This document shows positions 5,160 to 7,670 of a stretch of 7,670 nucleotides of DNA, piece by piece; within the stretch, counting starts at the first letter, position 1, and each line of letters opens with the position of its first letter. Location: assembly GCA_016867175.1 (NCBI GenBank), contig VGKF01000035.1:1-7670 (forward strand). The letters run 5' to 3'. Position numbers and translations under genes: made by a program. The DNA comes from Candidatus Omnitrophota bacterium. GTDB taxonomy: Bacteria > Omnitrophota > Gorgyraeia > Gygaellales > Profunditerraquicolaceae. Below the pieces are notes generated by a model that saw only the letters and a program-made list of their open reading frames with translations, was not told where the DNA came from and made no database searches.

Positions 5160-7097
5160 TTATTTATTGTCGTCTTCCTCTTTGTATTCCGCGTCTATAA
5201 TATCCTCTTTTTTATCGTGACCTCCGGAAGTGGCCCCGGGGGCTTCTTCTGCCTGGCTGCCTGGACCAGGCCCCTGCTGCTTTTGCTGCTGCTGGGCCTG
5301 TTGCTTAGCCGCAGCCTGCTTATATATCTCTTCGGCTAACTTATGTGAGGCCTTTGTCAGCTCTTCCATTCCCTTTTTAACCCTCTCTAAATTTTTGTCT
5401 TTTATTGCAGAGTTCAAATCAGTCAACCTCGACTCAATATCAGCGCGTTCTTGCTGGCTGACCTTATCGCCGAACTCCTTGAGCGATTTCTCTGTAGCAT
5501 AGGCAAGGCTATCAGCCTGATTGATAATCTCTACCTCTTCTTTTTTCTTAGTATCCTCGGCGGCAAATTTCTCCGCATCGCGCACCATCTTATCTATCTC
5601 TTCTTTAGAGAGTTTCTTGGGAGCGGTTATACGTATAGACTGCTCCTTGCCTGTGCCTAAGTCTTTAGCTGATACATGCACAATACCGTTGGCATCGATA
5701 TCAAAGGCAACCTCTATCTGAGGCACGCCACGCTGGGCAGCCGGGATACCAACCAAGTCAAACCTACCAAGCTCGACATTACCTTCAGCATCTGCTATAG
5801 AACGCTCTCCCTGTATAACGCGGATAGTCACTGCAGTTTGATTATCTGCGGCAGTTGAGAAGATCTGGCTCTTCTTAGTAGGGATAGTAGTATTTCTTTC
5901 TATTAGCTTTGTATTCACTCCTCCTAAGGTCTCGATACCTAAAGAGAGCGGCGTAACGTCCAACAATAATACATCCTTAACCTCTCCTTTGATAATGGCT
6001 GCCTGTATAGCGGCCCCCATAGCTACGCATTCCATAGGGTCAACCCCGCGTTCTATCTTCTTGCCAAAATAATCTTCCACAAATTTTTGTACGATAGGCA
6101 TCCTGGTCGGGCCTCCTACCATAATGATCTTATCCACGCCCTTTTCCCCGAAATCCACACCTTCTTTTGAGAATGCTTCTTTGGCATCTTTCAATGCCTG
6201 CTCTAGTGGACCGCGGCACCTTTCTATGATAGGATTAACCAACTCTTCCAGCTTTGCGCGGTTGATAGGCATGGCCAAGTGCTTTGGCCCTCCGGCATCA
6301 GCCGTGATAAAGGGAAGGTTTATATCCGTGGTCAGGGTACTCGAAAGCTCTACCTTTGCCTTCTCTGCTGCCTCGCGTAAACGCTGCAAGGCCATCTTGT
6401 CGTTTTTCAGGTCTATGCCGTTCTCGCGCTTGAATTCCTTGGCAATGTAATCAATCAGTAGATTATCCATATCCGTGCCTCCCAGCTGCGTATCGCCGCT
6501 GGTAGACATAACCTTAAAACCGCCTTCCTTCCACATCTCCATAATCGTAACATCTAAGGTGCCTCCGCCAAAATCAAAGACCAGGATCTTTAATTCCTTC
6601 CCGGCCTTCTCCAGGCCATAGGCAAGGCAGGCTGCAGTAGGTTCATTGATTATGCGCAGCACCTTAAGCCCGGCTATCTCTCCTGCATCCTTGGTGGCGG
6701 TTCTTTGGTTGTCATCAAAATAAGCGGGACAGGTTATTACTGCCTCTTCGACCTTATCCCCCAGATAACTCTCCGCATCCTGTTTTATCTTCTGCAGGAT
6801 AAAAGCAGAGATCTGCTGCGGCGTATACTCATTACCGAATATTTTAAACTTGTAGTCGCTTCCCATCTTGCGCTTTGCCGCCTGGATAGTCCCTTCGGCG
6901 TTTATCGCTGCCTGGCGCCTTGCCGGCTCACCGACTAGGCGTTGGCCGTCCTTAACAAAAGCGACATAGGAAGGGAAGGCCTTGCCTGAAGCTACCCCAG
7001 CCCCTTCTGCCGAAGGTATAATCACCGGCCGACCGCCCTCCATTACCGCAGCTGCAGAGTTAGACGTCCCTAAATCAATTCCGATTACTTTTGCCAT
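5160..7097 (-). CDS. dnaK: Chaperone protein DnaK (Hsp70), short NBD type
   Basis: Hsp70 chaperone: ATP binding and hydrolysis in the N-terminal domain control peptide binding in the C-terminal domain. At 645 residues it is full length. Visible are IDLGTSNS (7-14), with Ser where most DnaKs have Thr, the catalytic-type lysine in AAKRKMG (K75), NEPTAACLAYGL (151-162), FDFGGGTLDV (174-183), GDTQLGGTDMD (201-211), IIMVGGPTRMPIVQK (324-338), the interdomain linker and LLLDVTPLSLGIETLGG (377-393), and RGVPQIEVAFDIDANGIV (456-473). The C-terminal lid ends in a Gln/Pro/Gly-rich tail (595-626) and the acidic DIIDAEYKEEDDNK. The stretch after K75 is about two dozen residues shorter than in E. coli DnaK. 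There are small extra segments near 33-39 and 308-320. The ATG follows an ideal Shine-Dalgarno. Confidence 0.98.
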   Translation of the reverse strand: MAKVIGIDLGTSNSAAAVMEGGRPVIIPSAEGAGVASGKAFPSYVAFVKDGQRLVGEPARRQAAINAEGTIQAAKRKMGSDYKFKIFGNEYTPQQISAFILQKIKQDAESYLGDKVEEAVITCPAYFDDNQRTATKDAGEIAGLKVLRIINEPTAACLAYGLEKAGKELKILVFDFGGGTLDVTIMEMWKEGGFKVMSTSGDTQLGGTDMDNLLIDYIAKEFKRENGIDLKNDKMALQRLREAAEKAKVELSSTLTTDINLPFITADAGGPKHLAMPINRAKLEELVNPIIERCRGPLEQALKDAKEAFSKEGVDFGEKGVDKIIMVGGPTRMPIVQKFVEDYFGKKIERGVDPMECVAMGAAIQAAIIKGEVKDVLLLDVTPLSLGIETLGGVNTKLIERNTTIPTKKSQIFSTAADNQTAVTIRVIQGERSIADAEGNVELGRFDLVGIPAAQRGVPQIEVAFDIDANGIVHVSAKDLGTGKEQSIRITAPKKLSKEEIDKMVRDAEKFAAEDTKKKEEVEIINQADSLAYATEKSLKEFGDKVSQQERADIESRLTDLNSAIKDKNLERVKKGMEELTKASHKLAEEIYKQAAAKQQAQQQQKQQGPGPGSQAEEAPGATSGGHDKKEDIIDAEYKEEDDNK

Positions 7098-7102
7098 AGT
7101 AC

Positions 7103-7109
7103 CCTCCTT
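7103..7109 (-). promoter_or_regulatory. Strong Shine-Dalgarno of dnaK, overlapping the grpE stop
   Basis: AAGGAGG on the minus strand, five bases before the dnaK ATG at 7097-7095. Its first two A's are the last two bases of the grpE TAA (7110-7108). Ribosomes ending grpE therefore stop on the dnaK binding site, which favours coupled and efficient dnaK translation. Confidence 0.85.
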
Positions 7110-7670
7110 ATTTTTGTTCTTCTTTTATTTCCTGCTCAACAATACCCTTCTTTGAAACCTTAACTTTAGAAGTCCTTATAACGTGGTCATTCAGAAAGTA
7201 TCCCTTCTGCAACTCTTCTATCACCGTATGCTCAGGTAAATCCTTATTCTCTACTTGCATCAGGGCTTCGTGTAAATGCGGGTCAAAGATCTTCCCCTGC
7301 GCTTCAATAGGCTTAACCCCGTGCTCTTTGAGCAAATCATAAAGATGCGCCAGGATCATCTCTACTCCTTTTAAAAAGACAGGTAGGTCTTGATTCTGTG
7401 CCTGGGCTAACTCCACGGTGCGCTCAAGGTCATCTAAAATATTCAATAATTCTACGATAATGCCCTCATTGGCAAACCTGGCAAAATCCTGCTTCTCTTT
7501 CTCTAAGCGCTTGCGCGTATTATCAAAATCCGCCTGCAGCCTAAGAATCCTCTCCCAATATCCCGTAGCCTTATCCGCTTCTTCTTTGAGCTTTAAGTAC
7601 TCTGGCTCTTTTAAAGAAATAAGCTTTTCTTCCTGGGGAAGGGCTTGTTGCGCCTTTTTATTTTCTTTTT
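7108..7670 (-). CDS. grpE: Nucleotide exchange factor GrpE, 5' end outside the window
   Basis: Co-chaperone that releases ADP from DnaK. The frame stays open to the right edge, giving 186 visible residues and lacking only the start and a likely short variable N-terminus. A long charged helix comes first (roughly visible residues 12-90), including YWERILRLQADFDNTRKR and KQDFARFANEGIIVELL. This is the dimerising GrpE coiled coil. The C-terminal beta-domain carries the family signature FDPHLHEAL (128-136) followed by GYFLNDHVIRTSKVKV (156-171). A TTG at 7446-7444 could be mistaken for a start, but the conserved helix continues well upstream of it, so it is an internal leucine codon. The stop codon touches the dnaK Shine-Dalgarno, 10 bp before dnaK. 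The order grpE-dnaK-dnaJ is the classic heat-shock operon; its promoter must lie to the right. Confidence 0.96.
   Translation of the reverse strand, partial: KENKKAQQALPQEEKLISLKEPEYLKLKEEADKATGYWERILRLQADFDNTRKRLEKEKQDFARFANEGIIVELLNILDDLERTVELAQAQNQDLPVFLKGVEMILAHLYDLLKEHGVKPIEAQGKIFDPHLHEALMQVENKDLPEHTVIEELQKGYFLNDHVIRTSKVKVSKKGIVEQEIKEEQK

Noticed and set aside
5230..5502. Plus-strand cysteine/alanine-rich ORF of 90 codons
   Set aside because: Its composition is the antisense image of the Gln/Gly-rich tail and helical lid of DnaK; no independent signs of coding.
6124..6450. Plus-strand ORF of 108 codons
   Set aside because: Antisense to the highly conserved DnaK nucleotide-binding domain; no family recognised.
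7108..7446. A 112-residue GrpE starting at the TTG at 7446
   Set aside because: The same frame continues without a stop to the window edge and encodes the conserved GrpE coiled-coil region, so the TTG is an internal leucine codon.

Overview
All recognisable genes in this window lie on the minus strand and look like one continuous, tightly packed bacterial transcription unit. In transcription order (right to left) they are grpE (5' end outside the window), dnaK, dnaJ, an FmdB-type zinc-ribbon protein, a VanZ-family membrane protein, a DUF1015 protein, accD, and a MalK/UgpC-type ABC ATPase. A possible further gene begins at the left edge. Gaps are 10, 12, 26, 12 and 16 bp, and two junctions overlap by 20 and 13 bp. 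There is no gene-free stretch over 100 bp and no RNA gene, mobile element, CRISPR array or clear internal promoter.

Organism: a bacterium, because GrpE-DnaK-DnaJ, AccD with its own zinc ribbon, and Shine-Dalgarno-led genes occur together. DnaK has the short ('monoderm/archaeal-type') nucleotide-binding domain, without the roughly two-dozen-residue insert of proteobacterial DnaK. The gene mix and protein style would suit an uncultivated lineage such as Candidatus Omnitrophota. That placement is recalled family resemblance, not something the sequence proves.

Right part (7670-3990): the Hsp70 machine. GrpE is the nucleotide exchange factor, DnaK the chaperone ATPase and DnaJ the J-domain co-chaperone with four intact zinc-binding repeats. 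All key motifs are present. The promoter and any heat-shock operator (for example CIRCE or a preceding hrcA) would lie to the right of the window.

Middle part (3963-2056): three poorly characterised genes joined by short gaps or overlaps, namely FmdB-like, VanZ-like and DUF1015. Left part (2043-84): accD for fatty-acid synthesis, then a sugar-type ABC ATPase whose permease and binding-protein partners are not in the window. A weak stem-loop followed by a T-run (minus strand, about 39-12) lies after the ATPase gene and coincides with a possible start codon of the next gene.

Most of the window is conserved housekeeping sequence. I see no clear undescribed system. The points most worth checking are the divergent short-type DnaK, the cysteine-rich tail of the FmdB protein encoded across an overlap, the extra glycine in the AccD oxyanion loop, the same-frame 12-nt junctions, and the ambiguous left edge.
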